NCBI GenBank assembly: GCA_934162655.1
Contig: CAKPJL010000005.1
Coordinates: 1 to 62,095, forward strand
Reading direction: 5' to 3'
Length of the DNA stretch: 62,095 nt
Source: an uncultured Clostridia bacterium
Lineage (GTDB): Bacteria > Bacillota > Clostridia > TANB77 > CAG-465
The position numbers were made by a program, and so were the translations under genes. Every line of letters begins with the position of its first letter. The first letter of the stretch is position 1. Positions 34,157 through 43,000 of the stretch are shown piece by piece. The notes beneath the pieces were generated by a model. It worked only from the letters and a program-made list of their open reading frames with translations. It did no database searches and had not been told where the DNA came from.

Positions 34157-35399
34157 TTTCTTCACCTCCAAGTAAATACCATACTTTAAGTTCCATTTTA
34201 TTTGCTACATCTTTTACATCATTTAATGAAATTTTATTTATTTTTAATTTCATATCCTCAATACTATTAGTTGGTTTAAAATATGTAATTAAGTCTGTAT
34301 ATAATGATTTAGCCATCATTATTTTTGAATCATTCCACTCACTTAAATCTGCAATTAAACTTTGTTTTGCTGCCTCAAACTCCTCATCTGTTATATTAAG
34401 TCTTTTAATACTTTGAAGTATATCTAAAATTACTTCTTTTCCTTTTTCGTAATTTTTAGCTTCAATCCCTGCATATATTATTATAATATCTTTAAACCTA
34501 TAAAATCTAGATCTAGCAGTATATGCAAGAGATTCCTTTTCTCTAAATATTTGAAATAATTTAGAACTAGGTGTACTTCCAAGTATTGCATTATATACAT
34601 TTAATGCATACATATCTTCTTTATCAACATCTTTTATTTTAATACCGACAGACATTACGCTTTGGGTACTATCACATTTTTCATACACATTTTCCTGATT
34701 TGATACATCTTGATGTATATTATAAATTAAATCTTTGTAACCTAACTTTGAATTATACATGTTGAATTTTTCAGCTATTTTTTCATCTATATTTAAATAT
34801 CCCTCTAAGTTACCAGATACAATAAATGTTGCAACTGAATTATTTATCAAATTATCGTATGCTTTTATTATATCTTTCTTATTCAAACTCCTTACTACTT
34901 GTTCATCACCATATAAAAATGTTCCAAATCCTGTGTTATTACACATAATTTCTTCCATTCTATTTACACCATATTTTAGTTTTTCATCTTTTCTTGCAGA
35001 AATTTTCTCCAAAATAGTAATTTTTTCTCTTTCAAATAATTCATTATTAAATTCAATGTCATTTATATTAGTATTAAATACCATACTTTTCAAAAATGTT
35101 ATACATTTATCTACTATATCTTCTTTTTCATTTATTAATTTAGGATTTATACATTCAACTCTAAATTCTACATTTTCTAAATCACCATATTTTTCAACAT
35201 TTGCACTAAAACTTGCACCATATAGTGATGCCATATACCTTTTTATATCACGCCTATTACCATATTCTTTCGTATCTTTTGAAATCATACTTGTAAGAAC
35301 CGAATTAGATGATATAACGCTCTTATCTGCCTGCATTAAAAAGTTAAGTGATAAGTATATTCCCTTAAATTTTTTATCATTTATTTTATAAATATTCAT
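34149..35399 (-). CDS. M16-family peptidase-like partner subunit (YmfF-like)
   Basis: The 416-residue protein has the M16 fold pattern (MSVGIKIKDVDKEDMYALNV; FQIFREKESLAYTARSRFYR) but lacks the HxxEH zinc motif, so it is the non-catalytic half of the pair. It overlaps the catalytic subunit gene downstream. It has an AGGAGGT ribosome site. Confidence 0.87.
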   Translation of the reverse strand: MNIYKINDKKFKGIYLSLNFLMQADKSVISSNSVLTSMISKDTKEYGNRRDIKRYMASLYGASFSANVEKYGDLENVEFRVECINPKLINEKEDIVDKCITFLKSMVFNTNINDIEFNNELFEREKITILEKISARKDEKLKYGVNRMEEIMCNNTGFGTFLYGDEQVVRSLNKKDIIKAYDNLINNSVATFIVSGNLEGYLNIDEKIAEKFNMYNSKLGYKDLIYNIHQDVSNQENVYEKCDSTQSVMSVGIKIKDVDKEDMYALNVYNAILGSTPSSKLFQIFREKESLAYTARSRFYRFKDIIIIYAGIEAKNYEKGKEVILDILQSIKRLNITDEEFEAAKQSLIADLSEWNDSKIMMAKSLYTDLITYFKPTNSIEDMKLKINKISLNDVKDVANKMELKVWYLLGGEENV

Positions 35400-35419
35400 A
35401 TCTTACCTCCTATTAAAAC

Positions 35420-35446
35420 AAAAGACAAGTTCTAACTTGTCTTTTT
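35420..35446. terminator. Terminator downstream of yqeY
   Basis: Arms AAAGACAAGTT and AACTTGTCTTT have T runs on both strands, between yqeY and the M16 pair. Confidence 0.85.
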
Positions 35447-35452
35447 GTACTA

Positions 35453-35896
35453 CTATAAATTTGCCAAACTTTCTTTTACTATTTCGCTCAAAAGTTTTCC
35501 ATCACATTTTCCGGCTGTATCTTTTTTTAATAGTTGCATAACTTTTCCCATGTCACGTGGTGATGTAGCTCCAACCTCACTGATGGCATTTTTAACTAAA
35601 TTTTCTATTTCTTCTTTTGTTAACTGTTCTGGAAGATACTTAGAAAGTATTTTTATTTCTTCTTCTACTTGTTTTACAATATCTTCCCTTCCACCCTTTT
35701 TAAAATCCTCTATTGATTCTCTTCTCTTTTTTACTTCACGTGCAACAATTTCTATCATTTCATTTTGTGTAAGTTCCTTTTGTGAGTCTTTTTCTACTTG
35801 TAAAATTGCTGCTCTAAGCATTGTTATAGTATTTTTCCTTAATTCATCTTTACTTTGCATTGCATCTTTTAATTCTTTTAATAACTCTTCTTTCAT
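35453..35896 (-). CDS. yqeY: GatB/YqeY domain protein
   Basis: This 147-residue protein matches the stand-alone YqeY family: LKDAMQSKDELRKNTITMLR at the start, EEIKILSKYLPEQLTKEEIE in the middle and GATSPRDMGKVMQLLKK near the end. The domain is the tRNA-binding tail found in GatB, suggesting a role near aminoacyl-tRNA; the exact function is unsettled. It starts one base after the transferase gene stops. Confidence 0.93.
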   Translation of the reverse strand: MKEELLKELKDAMQSKDELRKNTITMLRAAILQVEKDSQKELTQNEMIEIVAREVKKRRESIEDFKKGGREDIVKQVEEEIKILSKYLPEQLTKEEIENLVKNAISEVGATSPRDMGKVMQLLKKDTAGKCDGKLLSEIVKESLANL

Positions 35897-35897
35897 A

Positions 35898-36995
35898 TTA
35901 TTTCTCCTTACTTAAAATATTATTCTTTTCTTGACATTCAAGCTGTAACATTTTTTTAGATTTTCTTATGCTTAAAAATCCGATTACTATAAAGCATATT
36001 GTTGCAATAATTAATAATATAGCTTTCCAAATATCAGCAGATATTATGAGTACAGCAATTATACAACAAATACTAGTTATAGTATAAAGTATTAATACTG
36101 CCTGACGTTGAGTAAAACCTCTTTTTATTAATCTATGATGTATATGTGCCCCATCTGGTCTTAATGGTGGTTGACCTTTTAAAATTCTTCTTAACATAGC
36201 AAATACAGTATCAAAAAGTGGCACGCCCATTGCAAGTATTGGTGCAACAATTGCTATCATTGTATAACCTTTTGCAAATCCCATTATTGAAACAGTTGCA
36301 AGTGTAAAACCTAAAAAATTAGATCCGACATCTCCCATAAATGTTTTAGCTGGATTAAAATTATATGGTAGAAATCCAAGTGTTGCTCCAACTAAAATGG
36401 CTGTTATTATTATTGCCTCAAGTGAGATAGATGTAGCAGAGAATATTATTAGTAATGCAACTGCAGAAATTGAGGCAATTCCTGCCGAAAGGCCATCAAG
36501 GCCGTCTATTAAATTTAGAGCATTAGTTACTCCTATTACCCAAATCATAGTTATCGGATAATCTAAAATACCAAAGTTTATTATATCTGTATGTATAAAT
36601 GGTATTTTTATTCCTGATATTCTAACTTCAAATATATAAAGTAAAGTTCCAGCTAAAAACTGAAATATTGCCTTATACCTTGCTTTAAGTGTTATTGCAT
36701 CATCTATAAAGCCCATTAAAGCAATAATAAATGACCCTAAAAAATAGCCTATAAATCTTTTATTTAGTGCAATTCCTTCTATATTTTTAGTTAATAAGTA
36801 ATAAACTAAAAAAGCTATATACATAGAAATTACCATTGCTAGCCCACCTATACGTGGCATAGGCTTAGTATGAACTCTTCTACTGTCATTTGGTATATCA
36901 ACAAATCCGAATTTATTTGCAAACTTAATTACAAACGGAGTAATTATTAAACACAGTACAAATGATAATATACCTATAATACAAACAAACCACAT
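35898..36995 (-). CDS. Undecaprenyl-phosphate sugar-1-phosphate transferase (TagO/WecA-like)
   Basis: This 365-residue polytopic enzyme of the MraY/WecA superfamily has PRIGGLAM, NALNLIDGLDGLSAGIA (the catalytic Asp-containing loop), MGDVGSNFLGF and RPDGAHIHHRLIKRGFTQRQ, the His-rich loop typical of WecA/TagO rather than MraY. It transfers a sugar phosphate, usually GlcNAc-1-P, to undecaprenyl phosphate to begin a wall polymer such as teichoic acid. It lies between rpiB and yqeY in a tight operon. Confidence 0.92.
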   Translation of the reverse strand: MWFVCIIGILSFVLCLIITPFVIKFANKFGFVDIPNDSRRVHTKPMPRIGGLAMVISMYIAFLVYYLLTKNIEGIALNKRFIGYFLGSFIIALMGFIDDAITLKARYKAIFQFLAGTLLYIFEVRISGIKIPFIHTDIINFGILDYPITMIWVIGVTNALNLIDGLDGLSAGIASISAVALLIIFSATSISLEAIIITAILVGATLGFLPYNFNPAKTFMGDVGSNFLGFTLATVSIMGFAKGYTMIAIVAPILAMGVPLFDTVFAMLRRILKGQPPLRPDGAHIHHRLIKRGFTQRQAVLILYTITSICCIIAVLIISADIWKAILLIIATICFIVIGFLSIRKSKKMLQLECQEKNNILSKEK

Positions 36996-37011
36996 CTATA
37001 TATTATCTCCT

Positions 37012-37467
37012 TTAAATATTTTCTTTTTCTATTTTTTTTATCTTTTCAAGTCTTGCATCATGTCTTCCACCTTCATAAAAATTATTAATAAAAGCATCCA
37101 CTATCTTAGTTGCATTTTCTAAGTTTGACATAGCATCAAGCCTTGCACCTAAACATAAAACATTTGCATTGTTATGCTTTCTTGACATTTCAGCCATGTA
37201 CTCATCCATACAAAGAGCAGCTCTAATTCCTCTTACTTTATTTGCTGCAATTGACATACCAATGCCTGTACCACAAATAGCAATTCCTAAATTTAAATTA
37301 TTTTCAAGAACTTTTTTACATATTTTTCTTGACGTATCTGGATAATCATCATTTTTAATATTATTATCTTTTGATAAATCAATATACTCTATTTTTTTAT
37401 TATATAAATAATCAATTAATTTATTTTTTAATTCAATTCCTGCATGATCTGCACCTATTATTATCAT
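37012..37467 (-). CDS. rpiB: Ribose-5-phosphate isomerase B (RpiB/LacAB family)
   Basis: The 151-residue protein starts MIIIGADHAGIELKNKLIDY and has GIAICGTGIGMSIAANKVRG (catalytic Cys and phosphate-binding loop) and NVLCLGAR. It interconverts ribose-5-P and ribulose-5-P. It is followed 16 bases later by the TagO-like gene and preceded by a phosphatase gene. Confidence 0.94.
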   Translation of the reverse strand: MIIIGADHAGIELKNKLIDYLYNKKIEYIDLSKDNNIKNDDYPDTSRKICKKVLENNLNLGIAICGTGIGMSIAANKVRGIRAALCMDEYMAEMSRKHNNANVLCLGARLDAMSNLENATKIVDAFINNFYEGGRHDARLEKIKKIEKENI

Positions 37468-37478
37468 TTATTCACCCC

Positions 37479-37934
37479 TTAAAGCATATCAACTAATTTA
37501 TCTAGATATTTTACTATTTCACCTGCACATGAATTATATACCTCTACACCGTATCCCCATGGATCATCGATATCATCATAACTGTCATCATGTCCTACAT
37601 ATTCTTTTAAAGTATAAACTTTTCCTTCTAAAGAAGGATAAATTTCAAGCACATTTTTTTTATGATTTTTAGTCATACAAAGTATTAAATCTGATTTCAA
37701 TATATCAGAATCATGTATATTAGTAGCTCTATGTGAACTTGCATCAACTCCATATTTTGCTATTGCCTTGCATGCAAAATCTGTTATTTTATCCCCTGTA
37801 TACGCATTAGTACCACATGAACTGACAATAATATCATTTTCCTTTTTTGCATCATATAATTTTTTTTGTAAATAGTGATGTGCCATTGCACTCCTACATA
37901 TGTTCCCTGTACAAACAAAACAAATAGTTTTCAT
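37479..37934 (-). CDS. Low-molecular-weight protein-tyrosine-phosphatase family protein
   Basis: The P-loop CVCTGNICRSAMAHH (as CFVCTGNICRS near residue 5) and the C-terminal DIDDPWGYGVEVY give the C(X)5R and DP motifs. The ATG at 37934 follows AGGTGAAA and puts the P-loop at the usual position; the longer frame is rejected. Members include YwlE-type arginine and tyrosine phosphatases. It leads the rpiB operon. Confidence 0.92.
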   Translation of the reverse strand: MKTICFVCTGNICRSAMAHHYLQKKLYDAKKENDIIVSSCGTNAYTGDKITDFACKAIAKYGVDASSHRATNIHDSDILKSDLILCMTKNHKKNVLEIYPSLEGKVYTLKEYVGHDDSYDDIDDPWGYGVEVYNSCAGEIVKYLDKLVDML

Positions 37935-38044
37935 ATTTTCACCTAGTAGTAATATTATCACAGTAGTCACACAAAGTCAATTATGTAAGCATTTTTTGAT
38001 ATACTTTTAATCAAAAATATAAGATATAAAATATTAATTTTAAT

Positions 38045-38069
38045 AAAAAACTACCGTATTATACGGTAG
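38045..38069 (-). terminator. Terminator of the 98-aa gene
   Basis: Arms CTACCGTAT and ATACGGTAG are followed by a T run on the minus strand, just beyond the stop at 38082. Confidence 0.85.
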
Positions 38070-38081
38070 CCTTTCTTTAAA

Positions 38082-38378
38082 TCATACTATAGTCTTTCTT
38101 CCAAGGAGATACATATCACCTGACTTGGTGAAAACAACATAATTTCCTGCTCTACTTTTTTTTATTGTTACAATGGGAGAAGATTTAATAAAATTATAGC
38201 CATCATAAAAGGCCAAACAAAATTCATTTTGTTCAATGAAAATCTTCACCCTTGTAGGGACATCAGTTCCCTGATATTTTAGTTTTTGCGAAACTATTGA
38301 AATAGGAAATTCCCTTCCAACCTCAACCATTTCTTTTAAATACTCAAAGCCAGGAATTAATTCTCTGTAATCACACAT
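38082..38378 (-). CDS. Small protein of unknown function (98 aa)
   Basis: This beta-rich 98-residue protein (MCDYRELIPGFEYLKEMVEV; NYVVFTKSGDMYLLGRKTIV) has its own terminator. Codon use is richer in G and C than its neighbours, as in the orphans at 7150 and 22076. No family was recognised. An AGGGAGG-type ribosome site precedes it. Confidence 0.65.
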   Translation of the reverse strand: MCDYRELIPGFEYLKEMVEVGREFPISIVSQKLKYQGTDVPTRVKIFIEQNEFCLAFYDGYNFIKSSPIVTIKKSRAGNYVVFTKSGDMYLLGRKTIV

Positions 38379-38456
38379 ATTAGCCTCTTTCCCTCCTTAT
38401 TTTAGGAGAAACTATATTTTTATACACTTATATTATATCATTTTATGTTAACTTTG

Positions 38457-39152
38457 TCAATTTTTTGAAAGAATAAGTCCAATAATTATCCCTACTATGT
38501 ACATAAAAGATATTATTCTTTTATCTGTTATCTTTTTAGAATTAGGTATTAAATCACATGCTACAATATAAAGCATTGCACCAGCTGCAACTGATAATAC
38601 AAATGAAACTCCAAAATTAGATAACTCACCTACCACCCTTCCTATAAGACCTCCTACACCTAAAAAAGCTCCCACAAATATACTAGATATTATGCTTTTC
38701 TCTTTTTTGTTTAATATTCCTACAACAATACCTTCTGGTATATTATGTAATGCTATTGCAATTAACATATTTATTCCAAGAGAATTTGATATACAAAAAG
38801 ATGCTCCTATTGCCAGTCCTTCCGGCATATTATGTAGTGCCATTGCTGTTGTTACTGCTATTCCATTGGAATTTTTTATATCTTTTTTTTCAATTATTTC
38901 GCTCATAATAAATACAAAAATAGCACCTATTAATACTCCAACTATTGAAGTTACTATACCATTTAACATATAACCTTGATCTATCATATCAAAACAAACA
39001 ATTCCAGTCATGATACCCGCTGTTATTTCATACATAACAGCCAATACCTTTTTATTTTTTATATTAATAAGATATGAAATAATTCCACCAATACCTGTAC
39101 TTATTATTCCAATCAATGCAAATATAATAAAACTTAATATATACTTTAACAT
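38457..39152 (-). CDS. ZIP-family divalent metal transporter
   Basis: The protein has about 231 residues and seven or eight membrane segments with the ZIP motifs ALHNMPEGLAIGAS and ALHNIPEGIVVG. These supply the His, Asn and Glu metal ligands in the transport path (zinc or related metals). The ATG at 39152 follows GTGAGG. It stands alone. Confidence 0.92.
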   Translation of the reverse strand: MLKYILSFIIFALIGIISTGIGGIISYLINIKNKKVLAVMYEITAGIMTGIVCFDMIDQGYMLNGIVTSIVGVLIGAIFVFIMSEIIEKKDIKNSNGIAVTTAMALHNMPEGLAIGASFCISNSLGINMLIAIALHNIPEGIVVGILNKKEKSIISSIFVGAFLGVGGLIGRVVGELSNFGVSFVLSVAAGAMLYIVACDLIPNSKKITDKRIISFMYIVGIIIGLILSKN

Positions 39153-39211
39153 AAAAAACCTCACAAAATTTGAATTATCACTACATTTTATTCAAACTTT
39201 ATAAGGTTTAT

Positions 39212-39763
39212 TTATATTACTTTATTAGTATAAATATTTTTTAAATTTTTTCTTTTTATGGTTTGATATATTCCGTTTCTTGCCACTTGCTCAAAAACCT
39301 CTGTAAAACAATCTCTAATTTTACTGTTCATCTTAATATTTTTATTATTTCTATTCCAGTAATTTATTTGTGTTGAAGTATTCCAATTCTTACCGTTATA
39401 TGATATACCAGCAGACAACATATCACATACCATTTCACAAAAAATGTTAAATGGTATAAGTGGCATATTTTCTTCTAATACATCTTGATCATACCAATAT
39501 TCAAAATGATGCTTATTTCTCCCCTTGTGATGAAGCCATGCAAGTGAATATCCTATGTCATTTTTGCACTCTGTTATTGGACTACCATTTCCTATATAAT
39601 ATGCGGCAGATTCAAAAAACTCTTCTTTACTATATTTAGATAAATCATGAACTAATCCCCTAAAAGGAATACCTGCAAAACATGAGAATTTAAAGACTAA
39701 TGCCCTATGTTTGTTTACCAAAAAAAAATGTTTAAATAACTTATGTAGAGTTAATTTTCTCAT
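39212..39763 (-). CDS. DUF5662-family protein
   Basis: The 183-residue protein is rich in His and aromatic residues, with GLVHDLSKYSKEEFFESAAY and LAWLHHKGRNKHHFEYWYDQ. The pattern fits DUF5662, whose HD and HH residues suggest a metal-dependent phosphohydrolase-like site. Function is unknown. Confidence 0.75.
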   Translation of the reverse strand: MRKLTLHKLFKHFFLVNKHRALVFKFSCFAGIPFRGLVHDLSKYSKEEFFESAAYYIGNGSPITECKNDIGYSLAWLHHKGRNKHHFEYWYDQDVLEENMPLIPFNIFCEMVCDMLSAGISYNGKNWNTSTQINYWNRNNKNIKMNSKIRDCFTEVFEQVARNGIYQTIKRKNLKNIYTNKVI

Positions 39764-39809
39764 TTATTTCACCAAACAAATTTTAGCATAAATTCCTTAT
39801 CATTTCAAC

Positions 39810-40460
39810 TTATTTGCCCAAATACTCCATATTAGAATATACTTTTTTTATAACTTCATCCGTATAGTATTTATCATATAAAGCTCCTATATATGTTTTT
39901 GGTTTGTTTCCCATTGCCCTTAGATTATATCTATAAAGTGCAGTAAAAGATATAAGTATGTTAAAAAACATAAAAACAGATAAAACACATGTAACTATAT
40001 ATAACATTTTACCTTTAATTTTATTTATTAATTTTTCTTCTAACGGATACAGAAATTTCATAAATAAAACTCCTACTACACCCCAACAAATTATAAACAC
40101 ACCTGTAGTTTTATTATAAATATTTAAGAATTTTCCATCGTAATTCCAAAACCTCATATTATAAAATTTTTCTATAAAGCAAGCACTTAAAAATTCAGTT
40201 ACTCCTCCTATTAAACAAGACATTATAAAAGTATAGTACCATTTTCTTTTAGTATTATTTTTTCCAAAAATAATTGCAAATAATGCAAGACCAGCACCAT
40301 ATTCTATATTAAATGGTCAATAAATAACAGATGCTCTGGATTCAAAGTTTCCACTTCTTATAAAGTTTAATATCTCCTCATAAAAAGTTCCAATTATACT
40401 TCCAACAATAAAAATCCAAAATATTTTTATATAATTATTTTTAACATGCAAATTATCCAT
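39810..40460 (-). pseudogene. ABC_trans_CmpB-type membrane protein gene with an internal stop
   Basis: The frame from the ATG at 40460 (MDNLHVKNNYIKIFWIFIVG; SIIGTFYEEILNFIRSG) runs to a TGA at 40317-40319 and then continues in the same frame as PFNIEYGAG and further membrane segments to 39810. Members of this family have YGPFN at this point, so a GGA glycine codon has become TGA. TGA is a normal stop elsewhere in the window, so recoding is unlikely. The rest is intact, suggesting recent inactivation or a base error. Confidence 0.8.
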
Positions 40461-40508
40461 ACTATCACCAATAATAGTATGGATAATTATTTTATACAAA
40501 TTAAATTT

Positions 40509-41288
40509 TTACTCATAATCTTCACTATAATGAGACATATGCCAAGCTTTTAAATTTATAGGCTCCATATAAGTACCACAAAATTGGCAAGTTTTTGAGT
40601 CTAGACTTTTTATTGGAGCACCACAGTTTTTACAATTTATTCCAAAAGCCACCTGAGATGGATTAAAATTTGATTCATCATATACATAAACAAAATCAGT
40701 AGTATATCTTGTCTGCTTTTTTAGACCGTCAAATTTTTTAGAAAGTTTTATATTACTATCTCCTGTTTCACTATAATAATATTCAAGTGTTGAAGAAATT
40801 TGAACAGTTGCAACTCCATCTATTTTAGTATATTTTTTAAGTGCATGTCTATGAAATTTTACCCCATCATATTTCAAATTTTTACCCATGCTATTTAAAT
40901 CTTCTATCTTTTGTTCTACTTCATTTTTTACAAAACTTAATTCTCTATCTGATTTTATAATATCTATATTTTTACTTTCTAATGCATTAAATATTTTTCT
41001 AAGATTAGATTCAACTTTTGAATACAACAAACTTTTATTAAAATTATTAAAATCTTCACATATTCTTGGCTCAACTAATTTAGTCATGCCACAAACATCT
41101 TTTTGCCTTTCATATTCTTGCATTTCTATATTTTTTGCATTTTTTGCAGCAGATATTATCTGTCCCATAAATGAAGTAGATAAATTTCTTTTTATCTTTT
41201 TTATTATATATATTATTAATGATATAAAAATAATTGAAAAAAGTATTATACCTAGTATGATTAATAGCCTTATATCTGTGTTATCCAT
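40509..41288 (-). CDS. Membrane-anchored protein with a C-terminal zinc ribbon
   Basis: A 259-residue protein with one N-terminal membrane helix (LLIILGIILFSIIFISLIIY), a cytoplasmic middle domain, and a zinc ribbon, CKNCGAPIKSLDSKTCQFCG, near the C-terminus. The middle region is reminiscent of Tim44-like lipoprotein-type domains but the match is not firm. It follows uppS by only 2 bases and so belongs to the ispA-uppS operon. Confidence 0.7.
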   Translation of the reverse strand: MDNTDIRLLIILGIILFSIIFISLIIYIIKKIKRNLSTSFMGQIISAAKNAKNIEMQEYERQKDVCGMTKLVEPRICEDFNNFNKSLLYSKVESNLRKIFNALESKNIDIIKSDRELSFVKNEVEQKIEDLNSMGKNLKYDGVKFHRHALKKYTKIDGVATVQISSTLEYYYSETGDSNIKLSKKFDGLKKQTRYTTDFVYVYDESNFNPSQVAFGINCKNCGAPIKSLDSKTCQFCGTYMEPINLKAWHMSHYSEDYE

Positions 41289-41290
41289 AA

Positions 41291-41998
41291 TCAGTTACCC
41301 CCGCCATACTTTCTAGTTCTTTTATTATATTCTTCAATTGCCATATCTAAATCTTTTTCATTAAAATCAGGCCAATTTTTTTGTACAAAATATAATTCAC
41401 TATACACAAGTTGCCATGGTAAAAAATTACTAGTTCTAATCTCACCACTTGTCCTTATCATGAGGTCAGGATCTGGTTGATCCTTCGTATACATATTTTT
41501 AGAAATTATCTCTTCTGTTATGCTATCTATGCTTAAATTATTGTCCCTAACTTCTTTTACTATATTTTTTACTGCATTTAGTATTTCACTTCTACCGCCA
41601 TAGTTTAAAGCTATATTAAAAGTTATACCGGTATTTTTTTTTGTTACTTCCATTACATTATTTATACTATTAATTAAATCAAAAGATAATACAGAAAAAT
41701 CACCTATAACATTTACCTTTATATTTTGACTATCTGCTTTTTTTGCATAGTCATCTAAATATTTTTTAAGAAGCCTCATAAGTTCATCTACTTCTTCTTT
41801 ATCTCTTTTCCAATTTTCCGTTGAAAAAGCATAAACTGTAATATAAGAAAGACCTATTTTATTAGCATACTTTACTATCTTTTCTAATGTTTTTGCACCC
41901 TCTCTATGTCCCATTTTAGGTGCAAGTCCTCTATTTTTTGCCCATCTCCTATTACCATCCATAATAATTGCTATATGTTTTATATCTGAATTTATCAT
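41291..41998 (-). CDS. uppS: Undecaprenyl diphosphate synthase (cis-prenyltransferase)
   Basis: The 235-residue protein begins HIAIIMDGNRRWAKNRGL with catalytic Asp and ends with DLMIRTSGEIRTSNFLPWQL and SELYF, diagnostic of UppS. It makes the C55 carrier for peptidoglycan and the TagO-type polymer. It lies 11 bases downstream of ispA, whose product it extends. Confidence 0.95.
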   Translation of the reverse strand: MINSDIKHIAIIMDGNRRWAKNRGLAPKMGHREGAKTLEKIVKYANKIGLSYITVYAFSTENWKRDKEEVDELMRLLKKYLDDYAKKADSQNIKVNVIGDFSVLSFDLINSINNVMEVTKKNTGITFNIALNYGGRSEILNAVKNIVKEVRDNNLSIDSITEEIISKNMYTKDQPDPDLMIRTSGEIRTSNFLPWQLVYSELYFVQKNWPDFNEKDLDMAIEEYNKRTRKYGGGN

Positions 41999-42009
41999 AA
42001 AATATCTCC

Positions 42010-42900
42010 CTACTTTTCCCTATCTTTTATGTAATCTGCCATATCTTTTAGAAATTGTGCTTTAGAACCATATACTTTAAGTGAATTTTTGGCCTCTTCT
42101 ACTAAATCATCTAAAATCTTTAATGATTTATTAACACCATACATTGACACATAAGTGCATTTTTCTCTTTCCTTATCATTTCCGACAGGTTTGCCTGTAA
42201 TTTTTTTGTCACCTAATTCAGATAAAATGTCATCTTTTATTTGAAAAGCAAGACCTATATCTTTTGCATATTTTTTTAAGTTATTAATATCATCATCATT
42301 TGCATTGCAAAGTATTCCTCCACAAACTAAGGCGGCCTCTATTAACGCACCCGTTTTGTTGTTATGTATATAATTTAGTTCATCTATATCTATTTTTTTA
42401 CCTTCATCTACTGTATCTAAATACTCTCCTACAATCATTCTATTTACAGCATTTGATAAATAATTTAGTGCTTCCACTTTTCTTTTTACATTAATATTAT
42501 TACTATCTAAAAGTATACTATCTGTAACTATTTTATAAGACATATTTAAAAGATTATCTCCTGCAAGAATTGCAGTTGCCTCACCATAAACCTTATGGTT
42601 AGTTGCCTTAAAATGTCTAAAATCATCATTATCTATTCCTGGCAAATCATCGTGTATTAAAGAAAAATTGTGAATCATTTCAAGAGCCACAGCATATGGA
42701 ATGCAAATACTAAAATCATATCCTAACATTTCACATACAGACATCATAAGAATGGGTCTTATTCTCTTACCACAAGAAAATAGACTATATTCCATTGATT
42801 CAAAAAGTCTACCTTCTAAACATTCTTTATTAAATCTATACCTTTCAAGATTACTATTAAAAATTTCTGCATATTTTTCAAATTCTTCTCTAAATTCCAT
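42010..42900 (-). CDS. ispA: Farnesyl/polyprenyl diphosphate synthase (trans)
   Basis: The protein has about 296 residues, with the first Asp-rich motif SLIHDDLPGIDNDDFRH and the second QIKDDILSELGD. The ATG at 42900 is preferred to 42945: GGTGA precedes it, and MEFREEFEKYAEIFN starts at the usual place. It supplies farnesyl diphosphate to UppS. Confidence 0.9.
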   Translation of the reverse strand: MEFREEFEKYAEIFNSNLERYRFNKECLEGRLFESMEYSLFSCGKRIRPILMMSVCEMLGYDFSICIPYAVALEMIHNFSLIHDDLPGIDNDDFRHFKATNHKVYGEATAILAGDNLLNMSYKIVTDSILLDSNNINVKRKVEALNYLSNAVNRMIVGEYLDTVDEGKKIDIDELNYIHNNKTGALIEAALVCGGILCNANDDDINNLKKYAKDIGLAFQIKDDILSELGDKKITGKPVGNDKEREKCTYVSMYGVNKSLKILDDLVEEAKNSLKVYGSKAQFLKDMADYIKDREK

Positions 42901-43000
42901 ACATTTCACCATAAAAACTTTACCATATTTAAATATTAAAGTCAATAGAAAAAATTTCTACATATATACTAATACTTTAAATAAAATAGGGTCATTTTTA

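Noticed and set aside
40317..40319. TGA recoded as glycine (code 25 type)
   Set aside because: TGA ends several clear genes in the window, such as 528 and 12241, so one TGA at a Gly site is a nonsense change or base error.
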